Below the pieces are notes generated by a model, which was given only the letters and a program-made list of their open reading frames with translations, did not search any database and had not been told where the DNA came from. DNA of 64,000 nt. Origin: BOG-224 sp963783505 (lineage in GTDB: Bacteria > Acidobacteriota > Terriglobia > Bryobacterales > Bryobacteraceae). A program made the translations under genes and the position numbers. Shown in pieces: positions 18,310-27,224 of this stretch (within the stretch, counting starts at the first letter, position 1; each line of letters opens with the position of its first letter). The stretch is taken from positions 1 through 64,000 of the forward strand of contig CAWAOP010000021.1 in assembly GCA_963783505.1 (NCBI GenBank), written 5' to 3'.

Positions 18310-19062
18310 TTACAGACTGCAAGATGCGGGGCGCCCGCCGGTCCCGCCCGAATTGCGCGTCTCTTGCGAAACCTCCGTCCCCAAGTGCCAGCGTTCGGAC
18401 TGGTTTTGTTTGAGCCGAACACCTAGGGGCTCGCTGCGCTCGCGGGGGTTGGGGATTGTGTGCTGGCGCGGATTTGGGGGAACGAAGCCAATTTGAGACG
18501 GGGGGTGTGGATCGATCCGGGCATCGGACGGGGCGAAGACTGGGGGGACGGGCGGGTCGATGGATGATTTACGCTGATTGGCGCGGCCGGCGGCTTTGGA
18601 ATCCGGGGACTGGAGACCTCGGAGAATGCGGAAGGCGCGATGGTAGGCGCGGTCGGTGGAATCGATACGGCGCTGAAGGTGGAGGAACGTTTCGTGTTCG
18701 CGCACGAAGGTGTCGCCCAAAGCGTGCCGCTTTTCGTACTGTTCGAGTTTTTCGTTGTAGGCGAAATCTCTCTCCCAGAGCTGCGCTTCAATGGCGCGAA
18801 GGCGCCGCGTGAGCCAATCGCAATTGACGAGGGTATCGACCAGGTAGCGCTGCTCGGGAGTGGCGGGATTGAAACGGGCGTAGTATTCCGCGGCGAGGGA
18901 CTCCAGAACCGCGGGGTTCTCGCCGCGGATGATCTGAGATCTTGCGTCGATGCCCGTCCTGAGGGCGTTCATCCGGGAGGCGGTTTTGCCTTCGGGACTG
19001 CGCGGACCCGTGGAAGATGCCGCGTTCCGGCGATTTGCGTCGATTTGTTTCTGGGTAGCCAT
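18310..19062 (-). CDS. Conserved acidobacterial hypothetical protein
   Basis: 250 residues, ATG preceded by GGAGA. The N-terminus (MATQKQIDANRRNAASSTGP, then RSPEGKTASRMNALRTG) matches a protein type I recognise as recurring in many copies in acidobacterial genomes with no assigned function. Residues about 50-150 are charged and probably helical (YYARFNPATPEQRYLVDTLV, then WLTRRLRAIEAQLWERD). The C-terminal 80 residues are proline-rich and look disordered. There is no signal peptide, membrane segment or catalytic motif. The start of the family recalls SPEGK/TGP motifs seen near mobile or repetitive loci, but no mobility function is visible here. Neighbours give no clue. Confidence 0.75.
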   Translation of the reverse strand: MATQKQIDANRRNAASSTGPRSPEGKTASRMNALRTGIDARSQIIRGENPAVLESLAAEYYARFNPATPEQRYLVDTLVNCDWLTRRLRAIEAQLWERDFAYNEKLEQYEKRHALGDTFVREHETFLHLQRRIDSTDRAYHRAFRILRGLQSPDSKAAGRANQRKSSIDPPVPPVFAPSDARIDPHPPSQIGFVPPNPRQHTIPNPRERSEPLGVRLKQNQSERWHLGTEVSQETRNSGGTGGRPASCSL

Positions 19063-19544
19063 GACAATTCTCCGGCTTCAGGGTAGCAGGGGCGGCGGTG
19101 GGGACGGGGCCAGAGAATCGAGTAAATGACTTGTTTTCAATGTGATGGAAATTCGGAAAGCGGCGTCAACGACTTGTTGGCAGACTGGCTTCCCGGCGGA
19201 GGGAGGTGCGCGAGGAACGGGGCGGGAAGTTGGAGGAGGGGCGGAGGCAACGGAAGATTCGTCGCCGGCAAGCCGGTTGACGCGCAGAGAGCGGCCGGTT
19301 GCGCGCGGCGCTTTTGGTGACCCGTGATGGGCGTTTAGCCGGCCGCGATAACCGGCAATTGGCTGGAATGATTTCGCTCGACGACCTGCCGCTCGCCAGA
19401 GTCCGGTACCTGCACGAAGAACGGCATCGCGAACGAGTGCTGCGGCTGCGCTTTCAAATCGGAGGCCGCGCGGTGACCACGCGGGATTAGGAGGCTCCCG
19501 TTCGCGGGGCAGCGTCCGCCGGTGCGTTCGATACAATAGGCTCC
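19063..19544. other. Intergenic region
   Basis: 482 bp without a supportable gene. A GATACAAT near 19526 could be the -10 of the regulator gene that starts at 19545. The open minus-strand frame here is proline/arginine-rich with no motif or ribosome-binding site and looks like antisense noise. Confidence 0.4.
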
Positions 19545-20249
19545 GTGGCTGAATCGCTCGCGGACTTTCGGCGAACGCTGGCGAAGGTTGCCATCTTCTC
19601 CGGTCTGACGGACTCGGAACTGCAATTCCTGGCCGAACGGGCCGTGCCGCGCCATTTGGCGCCCAGAGAAATGGTTTTCGGCGAGGGTGAGCCGTGCGCC
19701 GGATTGTACGTGGTGGAGCGCGGGAACATCCGCATCTTCAAGAGTTCGGCCGGCGGCCGCGAACAGGTGCTCAGCATCGATGGCCCGGGCAGTTCGATCG
19801 CCGAAGTGCCGGTTTTCGATGGCGGCAACTACCCGGCGTCCGGAGCCGCGGTGGATCACGCCACGCTGCTTTTTGTCGGGAAGCAGGATTTCCAGGCTCT
19901 GTGTATGGCGCATCCAGAAGTTGCTCTCAAAGTGCTTCGCGTGGTGGGCGCGCGCCTGCGGCGGCTGGTTGGAATCATCGAGGAGCTTTCGTTCACCACG
20001 GTGCGTCACCGCCTGGCGTCCTTTCTGGTACGCCTTGCTCAGCGCGAGGGGACGGCGTCGGCGGCGGGCCTCGAGTTCTCGCTGCCGGGCAGCAACCAGG
20101 AACTGGCGGCGCAACTCGGCACGGTCCGAGAGCTGGTTTCCCGCAATCTCTCCCGCTTGCAAGCGGAAGGGCTGCTCAAGCTGGAAGGCCGCCGCGCCCT
20201 GATCCCGGATCTGAACGCCTTGGAAGCCGAACTGGACCCCGCCGAATAG
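19545..20249 (+). CDS. Crp/Fnr-family regulator, likely NO-responsive (Dnr/NnrR-like)
   Basis: 234 residues starting at GTG. Residues about 10-125 form the cyclic-nucleotide-binding-type sensor fold (IFSGLTDSELQFLAERA, EMVFGEGEPCAGLYVVERG, then GREQVLSIDGPG). Residues 160-225 are the Crp-type winged helix: SNQELAAQLGTVRELVSRNLSRLQ, which contains the E-x-x-S-R recognition residues typical of proteins binding TTGA-type half-sites. The N-terminal cysteine cluster of FNR is absent, so an oxygen-labile Fe-S cluster is unlikely; Dnr-type members sense NO through haem. The next genes encode nitrosative-damage repair (RIC) and NO reductase, and a palindrome matching this class of site lies before them. 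NO sensing is therefore inferred mainly from context. Confidence 0.85.
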   Translation: MAESLADFRRTLAKVAIFSGLTDSELQFLAERAVPRHLAPREMVFGEGEPCAGLYVVERGNIRIFKSSAGGREQVLSIDGPGSSIAEVPVFDGGNYPASGAAVDHATLLFVGKQDFQALCMAHPEVALKVLRVVGARLRRLVGIIEELSFTTVRHRLASFLVRLAQREGTASAAGLEFSLPGSNQELAAQLGTVRELVSRNLSRLQAEGLLKLEGRRALIPDLNALEAELDPAE

Positions 20250-20291
20250 GCCGCGCCCCGCGCAGCCGCGCCGGGTTATTATGTTCCGCCG

Positions 20292-20303
20292 TGACATAAG
20301 TCA
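20292..20303. promoter_or_regulatory. Candidate Crp/Fnr (Dnr-type) operator
   Basis: TGAC-ATAA-GTCA is a perfect inverted repeat with a four-base spacer. It matches the inner part of the FNR/DNR consensus TTGAY-N4-RTCAA. It sits 42 bp after the regulator stop and about 53 bp before the RIC start, consistent with class II or nearby activation of ric-norB. The outermost bases (G and T) deviate from consensus. Confidence 0.65.
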
Positions 20304-20355
20304 TAGGCGCGGTACGCCCACCCGGAGTACGCTCAGGACATCGAGGAGTAAGACG

Positions 20356-21081
20356 ATGAGCGTGACGACGGAAAAGACGGTAGGCGAACTGGCGCTGGAG
20401 AACCCGGGCGCAACCCGCCTGTTTGAAAAGCTGGGCATCGACTATTGCTGCGGCGGTGGCCAAACCCTGGAACAGGCGTGCCTGGCAGCCCATGTCTCCA
20501 TGGATCGGGTGGTGGACTCGCTGGCGGCGGTGAACCAGACGGCGCCCGCAACTGCGCCAGCCAGGACCTGGCAAGCCGAGCCTCTTTCCGAGCTGATCGC
20601 GCACATCCGGAGCACCCACCACGTTTATACGCGCGAAGAAATCGGCCGCCTGTGCCCGCTGTTCGACAAGGTGTGTTCGGCTCACGGCAAGAACCATCCC
20701 GAATTACTGCGCCTGCGCGAGATCTTCAGCGCCCTCGCCGAAGAGCTGAGCACCCACCTGATGAAGGAGGAGATGGTTCTCTTCCCGTATATTCTGCGCA
20801 TGGAAGAGGCCGTGGTGGCGAAGGAACCCGTGCTGCCACCTCCCTTCGGCAGCGTGCGCAATCCGATTACGATGATGATGCACGAACACGACGGAGCCGG
20901 CGGCGCACTGCGCAGCATGCGCGCGATCAGCCATGGCTATGCCGTGCCGCCCGATGCCTGCATCAGCTTTCAGACGCTATACCAGGCGCTGGCGGCTTTC
21001 GAAGCCGATTTGCACCAGCACATCCATCTGGAAAACAACGTTCTCTTCCCGCGCGCGGTTGAGATGGAACAGGCGCACTGA
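20356..21081 (+). CDS. ric: Iron-sulfur cluster repair di-iron protein (RIC/ScdA/YtfE/DnrN)
   Basis: 241 residues; ATG 20356 follows GAGGAG, while the frame's upstream ATG lies within the operator region and is unlikely. Residues 1-60 are the ScdA-type N-terminal domain with the signature LGIDYCCGGGQTLEQAC. The C-terminal hemerythrin-like part supplies histidine and glutamate ligands for a non-haem di-iron site: STHHVYTREE, LSTHLMKEEMVLFPY, MMMHEHDGAGG and LHQHIHLENNVLFPR. RIC proteins repair Fe-S clusters damaged by nitric oxide or oxidants in the cytoplasm. It lies between an NO-type Crp/Fnr regulator and an NO reductase, 56 bp upstream of the latter, so co-transcription and NO induction are likely. 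Confidence 0.93.
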   Translation: MSVTTEKTVGELALENPGATRLFEKLGIDYCCGGGQTLEQACLAAHVSMDRVVDSLAAVNQTAPATAPARTWQAEPLSELIAHIRSTHHVYTREEIGRLCPLFDKVCSAHGKNHPELLRLREIFSALAEELSTHLMKEEMVLFPYILRMEEAVVAKEPVLPPPFGSVRNPITMMMHEHDGAGGALRSMRAISHGYAVPPDACISFQTLYQALAAFEADLHQHIHLENNVLFPRAVEMEQAH

Positions 21082-21137
21082 GGGGCGCGCCGCCGGTCGA
21101 GATACGAGCGGTGCGATTCCCAAGAAAGGTATCCGGC

Positions 21138-24100
21138 ATGAACTATAAGAAGCTGTGGATCGCTCTGGGCATGGTAATGGCCGTCTCTTTCGCCGTGTTG
21201 GGCGGAGTGGGGATCAAGATCCTCACGAGCGCGCCGCCCATTCCAGCGCAGGTTCTGGTGGCCGGAGGGGCGGCCCTATTCGACGGCCGCGACATTCAGG
21301 ATGGACAAGGCGTCTGGCAATCGATCGGCGGCCAGGAGGTTGGCACCATCTGGGGCCACGGCTCCTACGTGGCGCCCGACTGGTCGGCGGACTGGCTGCA
21401 TCGCGAATGCATGTTCATCCTCGACCGCTGGGCGCAGGCAGCGGGCGCCTCGAATTACGCGGCGCTCGGCGTGGAACAGCGGGCTGCCCTCCAGGCGCGG
21501 CTTCAACTGCTCATGCGGACGAATACCTATGACCCGGCGACCCGCGCCATCACCCTCGATCCCGTTCGCGCCAGCGCCTTCGAGGACCTGGCGCGCCACT
21601 ACTCCGATGTGTTCTCAAACGGCCGCAGCGAGTACGCCATCCCGCGCGGCGCGATGAGCGATCCGGTCAAGCTTCGGCGGATGAACGCGTTTTTTTGGTG
21701 GACGGCCTGGGCCGCTTCGACCGACCGGCCGGGATCGGACATCACGTACACACAGAATTGGCCGCACGAACCGCTGATAGCAAACCAGCCGACCAGCGGG
21801 ACAGTCGTCTGGAGCATCGCCAGTTTCGTTCTGCTGCTGGCCGGCGTGGGCGGCATGGTCTGGTACTTCGCTTCGCAGCCGCGGACGGTGGCCGGCGAGC
21901 TTCTCCCGGAAAGCGATCCGTTGCTTGGCTTCAGGCCCACCGCCTCACAGAGAGCCACCGTGAAGTATTTCTTCGTCGTGGCGGCGTTGTGGGTGGTTCA
22001 AGTCGGGCTCGGCGCCATCGTGGCGCATTACGGCGTCGAAGGGTCCGGCTTCTACGGAATTCCGCTCGATCGCATTCTGCCCTATAGCGTGGCGCGGACC
22101 TGGCACTTGCAGCTTGGCCTCTTCTGGATTGCGACGTCCTGGCTCGCGACGGGACTCTATGTCGCGCCAGCCGTCAGCGGCGCGGAGCCGAAGGGCCAGC
22201 GGCTGGGCGTCAATCTACTGTTCGGCGCGCTGATCCTCGTCGTGGTGGGATCGCTGGCCGGCGAGTGGATGAGCATCCAGCACAAACTCGGCAACCTCTG
22301 GTTCTGGTTCGGCACGCAAGGTTACGAGTATGTGGACCTGGGCCGGTTCTGGCAGATCCTGCTGTTCATCGGCCTGACCTTCTGGCTGTGGCTGATGTGG
22401 CGCGCCCTCAAGCCGGCGTTAGCCCGGCGCGACGAAAACCATTCCTTGCTCCTGATGTTTCTGCTGGCGAGCATCGCCATCCCACTGTTCTACGCTGCCG
22501 GGTTGATGTACGGCGAGCGAAGCAATCTGGTCACAGCCGAGTACTGGCGCTGGTGGGTAGTGCATCTGTGGGTGGAGGGTTTCTTCGAGGTCTTCGCTAC
22601 CGTGGTGATTGCGTTCCTGCTGACCCGGCTCAAGCTGCTCTCGGTGGTCACGTCGACGCGGGCCGTCCTGTTCTCCACCGTGGTGTTCCTCTCCGGCGGC
22701 ATCATCGGCACGTTCCATCACTTGTATTTCGCAGGAACGCCAAACGTCGTGTTGGGATTGGGGGCGGTGTTCAGCGCCCTGGAAGTGGTCCCGCTGGTGC
22801 TGATCGGCTTTGAGGCGTGGGAGAACATCCGGCTGGCCCGTTCCCGTCAGCAACGCATCTGGGTAACAGCCTACAAGTGGCCCATCTATTTCTTTATCGC
22901 GGTTGCGTTCTGGAATTTCGTGGGCGCCGGGCTCTTCGGCTTCCTCATCAATCCGCCGATCGCGCTTTATTACATGCAAGGCTTGAACACGACTCCGGTG
23001 CATGCCCACACGGCGCTGTTCGGCGTTTACGGCATGCTCGCCCTGGGACTGATGCTGTTCTGTCTGCGGGCTCTTCGTCCCGGCAGGGCGTGGAAAAATG
23101 GCCCACTGTCGTTCGCCTTTTGGGCCATCAACATCGGTCTCGCGCTGATGGTGCTGATCAGCATATTGCCCATCGGCCTGGCGCAGACCTGGGCTTCGGT
23201 GCAGTATGGAACCTGGTACGCGCGCTCGGCCGAGTTCCTGCATAGCGGGTATCTGAACCAATTGCGTTGGATGCGGATGATCGGCGACAGCATCTTCGCC
23301 GTGGGCGCCCTGGCGCTCGGCTGGTTCGTTCTCGGCCTGGTGACCGGTCACTCGTATCAAGAGACCGGTTACGTTGCCGAAGGCGAATGGGAAGTGCGGG
23401 AACGTCGGGACGCCGCGCAAGTAGGGACTCCAATGGCCGCGATCGCCGCACCGCCGATCAAGACCCGCAAGAAGCCGCTGAAGCGCGCCGGAAAGGACCA
23501 CTCGCAATCTCTGCGCAGCGCGTTTCAGTTGGCCTTCCTCGCGCTCAATGTCTGGATTGGCATCGAGTTCTACCTGTTCGTCCGTTATTACGAAACCGGC
23601 GGCCGGTCCGCGTACGCCGTTCGTCCGCCAGGCGTCGAAGGCTGGCTCCCGATCGCCGCACTGATGAACCTCAAGGTGCTGATGACGTCGGGCAGCGTAC
23701 CTGCGCTCCACCCCGCGGGCATGTTCCTGTTGATCGCCTTTCTGGTTGCATCGTGGGTTTTCCGCAAAAGCTTCTGCGGGTGGTTGTGCCCTGTGGGAAC
23801 CGTGTCCGAGTACTTGTGGCGCTTAGGCCGCGGCGTTTTCGGGCGCAATTTCCGTTTGCCGCGCACGGCGGACATCGCGCTGCGCAGTCTGAAATACATC
23901 CTGTTGGGGCTATTTCTCTATGCAGTCGGCTCGATGCCAGTCCCCGCGATTCGCGCCTTTCTCAGTGGACCCTATGGCGTGGTCGACGATGTGAAAATGC
24001 TCAACTTCTTCCGCTTCCTTGGCCTGGCCGGCTGCATTGTTACCGCCATCCCGCTTATAGCGTCAGTCTTCGTTCAAAACTTCTGGTGCCGCTATCTTTG

Positions 24101-24479
24101 CCCGTACGGCGCACTGATGGGCCTCGCCGCGCTGGCCAGTCCCTTGCGCATCCGGCGCGATCCCGGTCCGTGCATCGATTGCGCGAAGTGCGCCAAAGCC
24201 TGCCCAGCAGCGTTGCCGGTGGATCGCCTGATCGCGATTCGTTCCGCCGAATGCACCGGCTGCCTGGAGTGCGTTGCCGTTTGCCCCGCGGCAGACGCCC
24301 TGTCCTTGTCGGCCCCCCGCGCGAAACGAGTGCCGGCATGGGCGGTGGCCGCCGGAATCGCCGCGCTCTTCCTGGGCGTTTGCGGCTACGCCCGCCTCAC
24401 GGGCCACTGGCGCACAAATCTTCCCAGCAGCGCATATTTCGATCTGATCCCACACGCGAACGAATTCACGCATCCTTGA
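21138..24479 (+). CDS. norB: Quinol-type nitric oxide reductase fused to NapH/NosR-like polyferredoxin
   Basis: 1,113 residues from ATG 21138 (AAGAAAGG upstream). Residues 1-760 are qNOR/NorZ: an N-terminal periplasmic domain (GQGVWQSIGGQEVGTIWGHG) and the haem-copper core, with likely haem ligands His323 (RTWHLQ), His622 and His624 (HAHTALFGVYG) and FeB ligands His476 (VVHLWVEGFFE, Glu480), His527 and His528 (GTFHHLYF). It should reduce 2 NO to N2O at the cytoplasmic membrane using quinol. After a basic linker (about 770-790) a second membrane module begins. It has two CX3CP motifs (Cys880/884 and Cys984/988) and two 4Fe-4S sites (Cys1012, 1015, 1018, 1022 and Cys1039, 1042, 1045, 1049), as in NapH/NosR. 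The frame is continuous across the junction. The fusion may feed electrons from a cytoplasmic donor, which is inference. Confidence 0.9.
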   Translation: MNYKKLWIALGMVMAVSFAVLGGVGIKILTSAPPIPAQVLVAGGAALFDGRDIQDGQGVWQSIGGQEVGTIWGHGSYVAPDWSADWLHRECMFILDRWAQAAGASNYAALGVEQRAALQARLQLLMRTNTYDPATRAITLDPVRASAFEDLARHYSDVFSNGRSEYAIPRGAMSDPVKLRRMNAFFWWTAWAASTDRPGSDITYTQNWPHEPLIANQPTSGTVVWSIASFVLLLAGVGGMVWYFASQPRTVAGELLPESDPLLGFRPTASQRATVKYFFVVAALWVVQVGLGAIVAHYGVEGSGFYGIPLDRILPYSVARTWHLQLGLFWIATSWLATGLYVAPAVSGAEPKGQRLGVNLLFGALILVVVGSLAGEWMSIQHKLGNLWFWFGTQGYEYVDLGRFWQILLFIGLTFWLWLMWRALKPALARRDENHSLLLMFLLASIAIPLFYAAGLMYGERSNLVTAEYWRWWVVHLWVEGFFEVFATVVIAFLLTRLKLLSVVTSTRAVLFSTVVFLSGGIIGTFHHLYFAGTPNVVLGLGAVFSALEVVPLVLIGFEAWENIRLARSRQQRIWVTAYKWPIYFFIAVAFWNFVGAGLFGFLINPPIALYYMQGLNTTPVHAHTALFGVYGMLALGLMLFCLRALRPGRAWKNGPLSFAFWAINIGLALMVLISILPIGLAQTWASVQYGTWYARSAEFLHSGYLNQLRWMRMIGDSIFAVGALALGWFVLGLVTGHSYQETGYVAEGEWEVRERRDAAQVGTPMAAIAAPPIKTRKKPLKRAGKDHSQSLRSAFQLAFLALNVWIGIEFYLFVRYYETGGRSAYAVRPPGVEGWLPIAALMNLKVLMTSGSVPALHPAGMFLLIAFLVASWVFRKSFCGWLCPVGTVSEYLWRLGRGVFGRNFRLPRTADIALRSLKYILLGLFLYAVGSMPVPAIRAFLSGPYGVVDDVKMLNFFRFLGLAGCIVTAIPLIASVFVQNFWCRYLCPYGALMGLAALASPLRIRRDPGPCIDCAKCAKACPAALPVDRLIAIRSAECTGCLECVAVCPAADALSLSAPRAKRVPAWAVAAGIAALFLGVCGYARLTGHWRTNLPSSAYFDLIPHANEFTHP

Positions 24480-25187
24480 TCCATACGGGAGGAGGAATCT
24501 ACGCCGAGCGCCGGTTAACTGTCGCCAAATCCCCATGTCGCGAGTAATGGCCGACCCAGAGGGCCAAATTGTTAATCCATCCGGCCTTACATATCATTCG
24601 CAGAGATACATCCTGATGGGCCCCGATCACGGCGGGATTATTCCCCGCAAACGCGCCAGGGTCGTGCGAACCGTGGTGACGCGTGGGCGCCGATTCGTCG
24701 GTGGTGACGGCGTGGGCCCAATCCTGAGCGAGTTGCGGGGCGCTCGGAGGTTCAGCCTGCGGGTGCGTGATTCTTGGTCGCGTTAACGGCTCCAACTCTC
24801 TCGAAAATGCCGGTCTGCCATCGGCGCTTCGCGCCTCGGCCCGGCTGCCGCGAGCGCTTAATGGCACCGACTAAAGGTCGTGCCCCTGTTACAAGGCAAT
24901 CGCTCCGATCTTCACCCTTGCGTATGAGGGCTTCCCTCATAATGGGGCCGATACAAACCATACAGCTTCGGATTTCAGGTTGAGCGCGCGCGGTTTTCGG
25001 GTCGCTCTCACGCGCGGATAGGTTGAAACGCGTTGCACCAGGAAAGCGCCCGGTTTCAGGAATGGGAGACTGGCGTAGTGCGGCGCAGATACTGGCGGTT
25101 CACATTCACCCAGAGGCAAAGCGGGGACAGAGAGAGACTTCTTCAATGGCTCTGGGCGCCGCGCCCAACTCCGGGAATCCCCGGATA
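24480..25187. other. Intergenic region after norB
   Basis: 708 bp without a supportable protein or RNA gene. Short open frames exist but lack ribosome-binding sites and known motifs. A GGAGGAGG-like stretch at about 24490 has no start codon after it. One perfect palindrome at 24923-24941 is listed separately. Confidence 0.45.
24923..24941. promoter_or_regulatory. Perfect 8-bp inverted repeat
   Basis: TATGAGGG-CTT-CCCTCATA forms a perfect 8+8 bp inverted repeat with a 3-base centre. It could be a protein-binding operator; the tight centre makes a stable RNA hairpin less likely. It lies about 250 bp beyond the stop of the leftward VWA genes and is not near a recognised start. Confidence 0.35.
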
Positions 25188-26186
25188 CTACCTCTTCAAC
25201 TTGGTTGCGCCCGCGGGCGGAGGCGGGGACTGGCGGTCCGGGGTGGCGTAGTATCCGCTGCGCGTGCGTACCGTCGGCCGGCCCGGCGCGTTCACCGATA
25301 CCTTGATCTGCCGGTAGGAGCCATCCATGGCTTCGTTGGAGGGCGAATACTGGACGATGTACTGGCTGCGGATATCGCGCGCCACCTGATGCGCCACGGT
25401 GTCCACTTCCGCCAGTTCCTTCGGGAAATAGCTCTCGCCGCCCGTTGCCTGCGCCAACTCTTCGAGCGCGTGGCGGGCGTTGCGGGCCTCGCTTCTGGAA
25501 TCTTCCGCCAGCAGCCCCACGGTATAAATCAGGACCTCGCTTTGCTGCGAAATCTTGACCGTGTTCTCGAGCGTCAACGGCTCGCTTGCGTTGTCCTCTC
25601 CGTCGGTTATCACCACCAGCACTTTCTTGTCTTTATGCGCTTTCTCTTTCAGGTAATCGATGGACATTTTAATCGTGCCGTACAACAGCGTCCCGCCCTT
25701 GGAATCGATTCGCGTCAGCGCCCGTTCCATCACCTTGACGTCGCTCGTAAAATCCATCCCGGGGTCCAAATCCAGATAGGCCTCGTCGTTGAAGTTGACG
25801 ATGAAAACCTCGTCCTCCGGGTTAGACTCCCTGGCAAGCGTCAACGCCGCGTCTTCCACCTTGGCCCGCTTATCTCTCATGCTGCCGCTGTTATCGACAA
25901 TCAGGCCCATCGCTACCGGAACGTCCTCGCGTTTGAACCGCTGGATGGTCTGCTTCACGCCGTTTTCGGTCACCGTGAAGGCTTGCTGCTGGAGGTCGAG
26001 TACCTGATGGCCATTGTGGTCCAGAACCGTGATGTAGAGCGGAACGATGCGCACGTCCGTCCGGATGATGGCGTCTTGCGCGGTTGGCTCCGGAGGCTTC
26101 GCGGGAGTCTGCGACCAAAGCGCGGCAGCGGCCAGCGGAACCAAGGCCGCAAGGGGGAGCAATTCTCGTCTACTGGGCTGGCGCAT
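25188..26186 (-). CDS. VWFA-related acidobacterial domain protein (second of pair)
   Basis: 332 residues from ATG 26186, which overlaps the upstream gene's end by 17 bp; a further ATG at 26210 is possible. An N-terminal signal segment (RRELLPLAALVPLAAAALW) precedes a conserved beta region (IIRTDVRIVPLYITVLD, then LDLQQQAFTVTENG) typical of the VWFA-related acidobacterial family. The von Willebrand A domain follows, with the metal-ion site DNSGSM and ITDGEDN. Such proteins are secreted or envelope proteins thought to mediate metal-dependent protein contacts; no enzyme activity is expected. The proline-rich tail ends TKLKR. Its similarity to the preceding gene suggests an old tandem duplication. 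Confidence 0.85.
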   Translation of the reverse strand: MRQPSRRELLPLAALVPLAAAALWSQTPAKPPEPTAQDAIIRTDVRIVPLYITVLDHNGHQVLDLQQQAFTVTENGVKQTIQRFKREDVPVAMGLIVDNSGSMRDKRAKVEDAALTLARESNPEDEVFIVNFNDEAYLDLDPGMDFTSDVKVMERALTRIDSKGGTLLYGTIKMSIDYLKEKAHKDKKVLVVITDGEDNASEPLTLENTVKISQQSEVLIYTVGLLAEDSRSEARNARHALEELAQATGGESYFPKELAEVDTVAHQVARDIRSQYIVQYSPSNEAMDGSYRQIKVSVNAPGRPTVRTRSGYYATPDRQSPPPPAGATKLKR

Positions 26187-27162
26187 AATACCCCAACCTC
26201 CAGGATGCACGAAGCGGGGGCAGTCCGCGAGGGGGTGTCATTTTCACTTCCACGTGCCTGTACTTTCCGTCCTTGCCTTGGTTCGATGGCGCATAGCCCA
26301 GAACGTATTCGTCTCGAAGCTCGATACCGATTTTGGCCGCTATGTCCGGCAATTCGTTGATGCTGTCCACCGAGTATTGCCGCCCGCCCGTCTGTTCCGC
26401 GATTTCCGTTAATAACTGCGGGCCCCGCGACTCCTCCGGCGTCCGCGAGCGCGAACCCGCGGGTTCGTAGATTCCGACCGCATAGATTTGGACGTCTACT
26501 TCCTTCACCAGGTTCTTGATTTCCGTTTCCGTGTAACGGCTATTGTTGTCGCCGCCATCGGAGATGATCAGCAAGGCCTTGCGCGGGTTTCGAGCCTTCT
26601 TCATCTGGCTCAGTGCCAGGTAAACGGCGTCCAGCAGCGCCGTCTGGCCTTTGGATTGCGCAAAGATCAAGCGGTTCTCGATCTCGTCCACCCGCCGCGT
26701 GAACGGCTGGGCCAGCTTTGCGTCATCGCCGAACTGCACCAGAAAGAACTCGTCGTGCTCCGGGTCGGCGATACGCAGGAATTGCGCTACCGCTTGCCGC
26801 GACCGCGCCAGTTTGCCGCCCATGCTGCCGCTGCAGTCGAAAACCACCCCGGCCGAGATAGGCGCGTCCTCGTTCGAAAACTGCGAAATTCGCTGCTCAA
26901 CCCGGTCCTCGTAAACCCGAAAGCTTTCCTTTTCAAGGCCCGTCACGATGCGGCTGCGTGGGTCGGTTACCGTCACGGGTATCAGCACCAGCGAAGATTC
27001 CACGCGCAGATTCGGCCTCGGCGCGGCTGCGCGTTCCTGGGCCTTTCCGGGCGTAAGGGCAAGCCGCGCAACGTCTTCCGGACCTTGCCGACCGGCGCAC
27101 ACTACGGCTATCGCCAGAGAGGCGACTACGGTTCCAGACAGCGCGCGGGAAGACGGCAGCAT
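26170..27162 (-). CDS. VWFA-related acidobacterial domain protein (first of pair)
   Basis: 330 residues from the ATG at 27162; the upstream in-frame ATG at 27219 would overlap the divergent kdsB start and gives a poorer signal sequence. A signal segment (SGTVVASLAIAVVCAG) is followed by LRVESSLVLIPVTVTDP and LEKESFRVYEDRVEQ, the family's conserved N-terminal pattern. The VWA domain has DCSGSMGGK in place of the usual DxSxS (a cysteine at the variable position) and ISDGGDNNS. It is a likely envelope-exposed binding protein. It overlaps its downstream paralogue, so both are probably translated from one mRNA. Partner molecules are unknown. Confidence 0.85.
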   Translation of the reverse strand: MLPSSRALSGTVVASLAIAVVCAGRQGPEDVARLALTPGKAQERAAAPRPNLRVESSLVLIPVTVTDPRSRIVTGLEKESFRVYEDRVEQRISQFSNEDAPISAGVVFDCSGSMGGKLARSRQAVAQFLRIADPEHDEFFLVQFGDDAKLAQPFTRRVDEIENRLIFAQSKGQTALLDAVYLALSQMKKARNPRKALLIISDGGDNNSRYTETEIKNLVKEVDVQIYAVGIYEPAGSRSRTPEESRGPQLLTEIAEQTGGRQYSVDSINELPDIAAKIGIELRDEYVLGYAPSNQGKDGKYRHVEVKMTPPRGLPPLRASWRLGYYAPAQ

Positions 27163-27224
27163 GGCCCACCGGCCAGCCTTTCTAACCCCGAGTCTAGCAC
27201 CTTCGAATTGTGGTAACATCGCCT

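Noticed and set aside
19078..19536. 152-residue minus-strand frame before the Crp/Fnr gene
   Set aside because: Proline/arginine-rich composition, no start signal, and it would span the regulator's promoter.
24535..24786. 83-residue plus-strand frame after norB
   Set aside because: No ribosome-binding site and no recognisable family.
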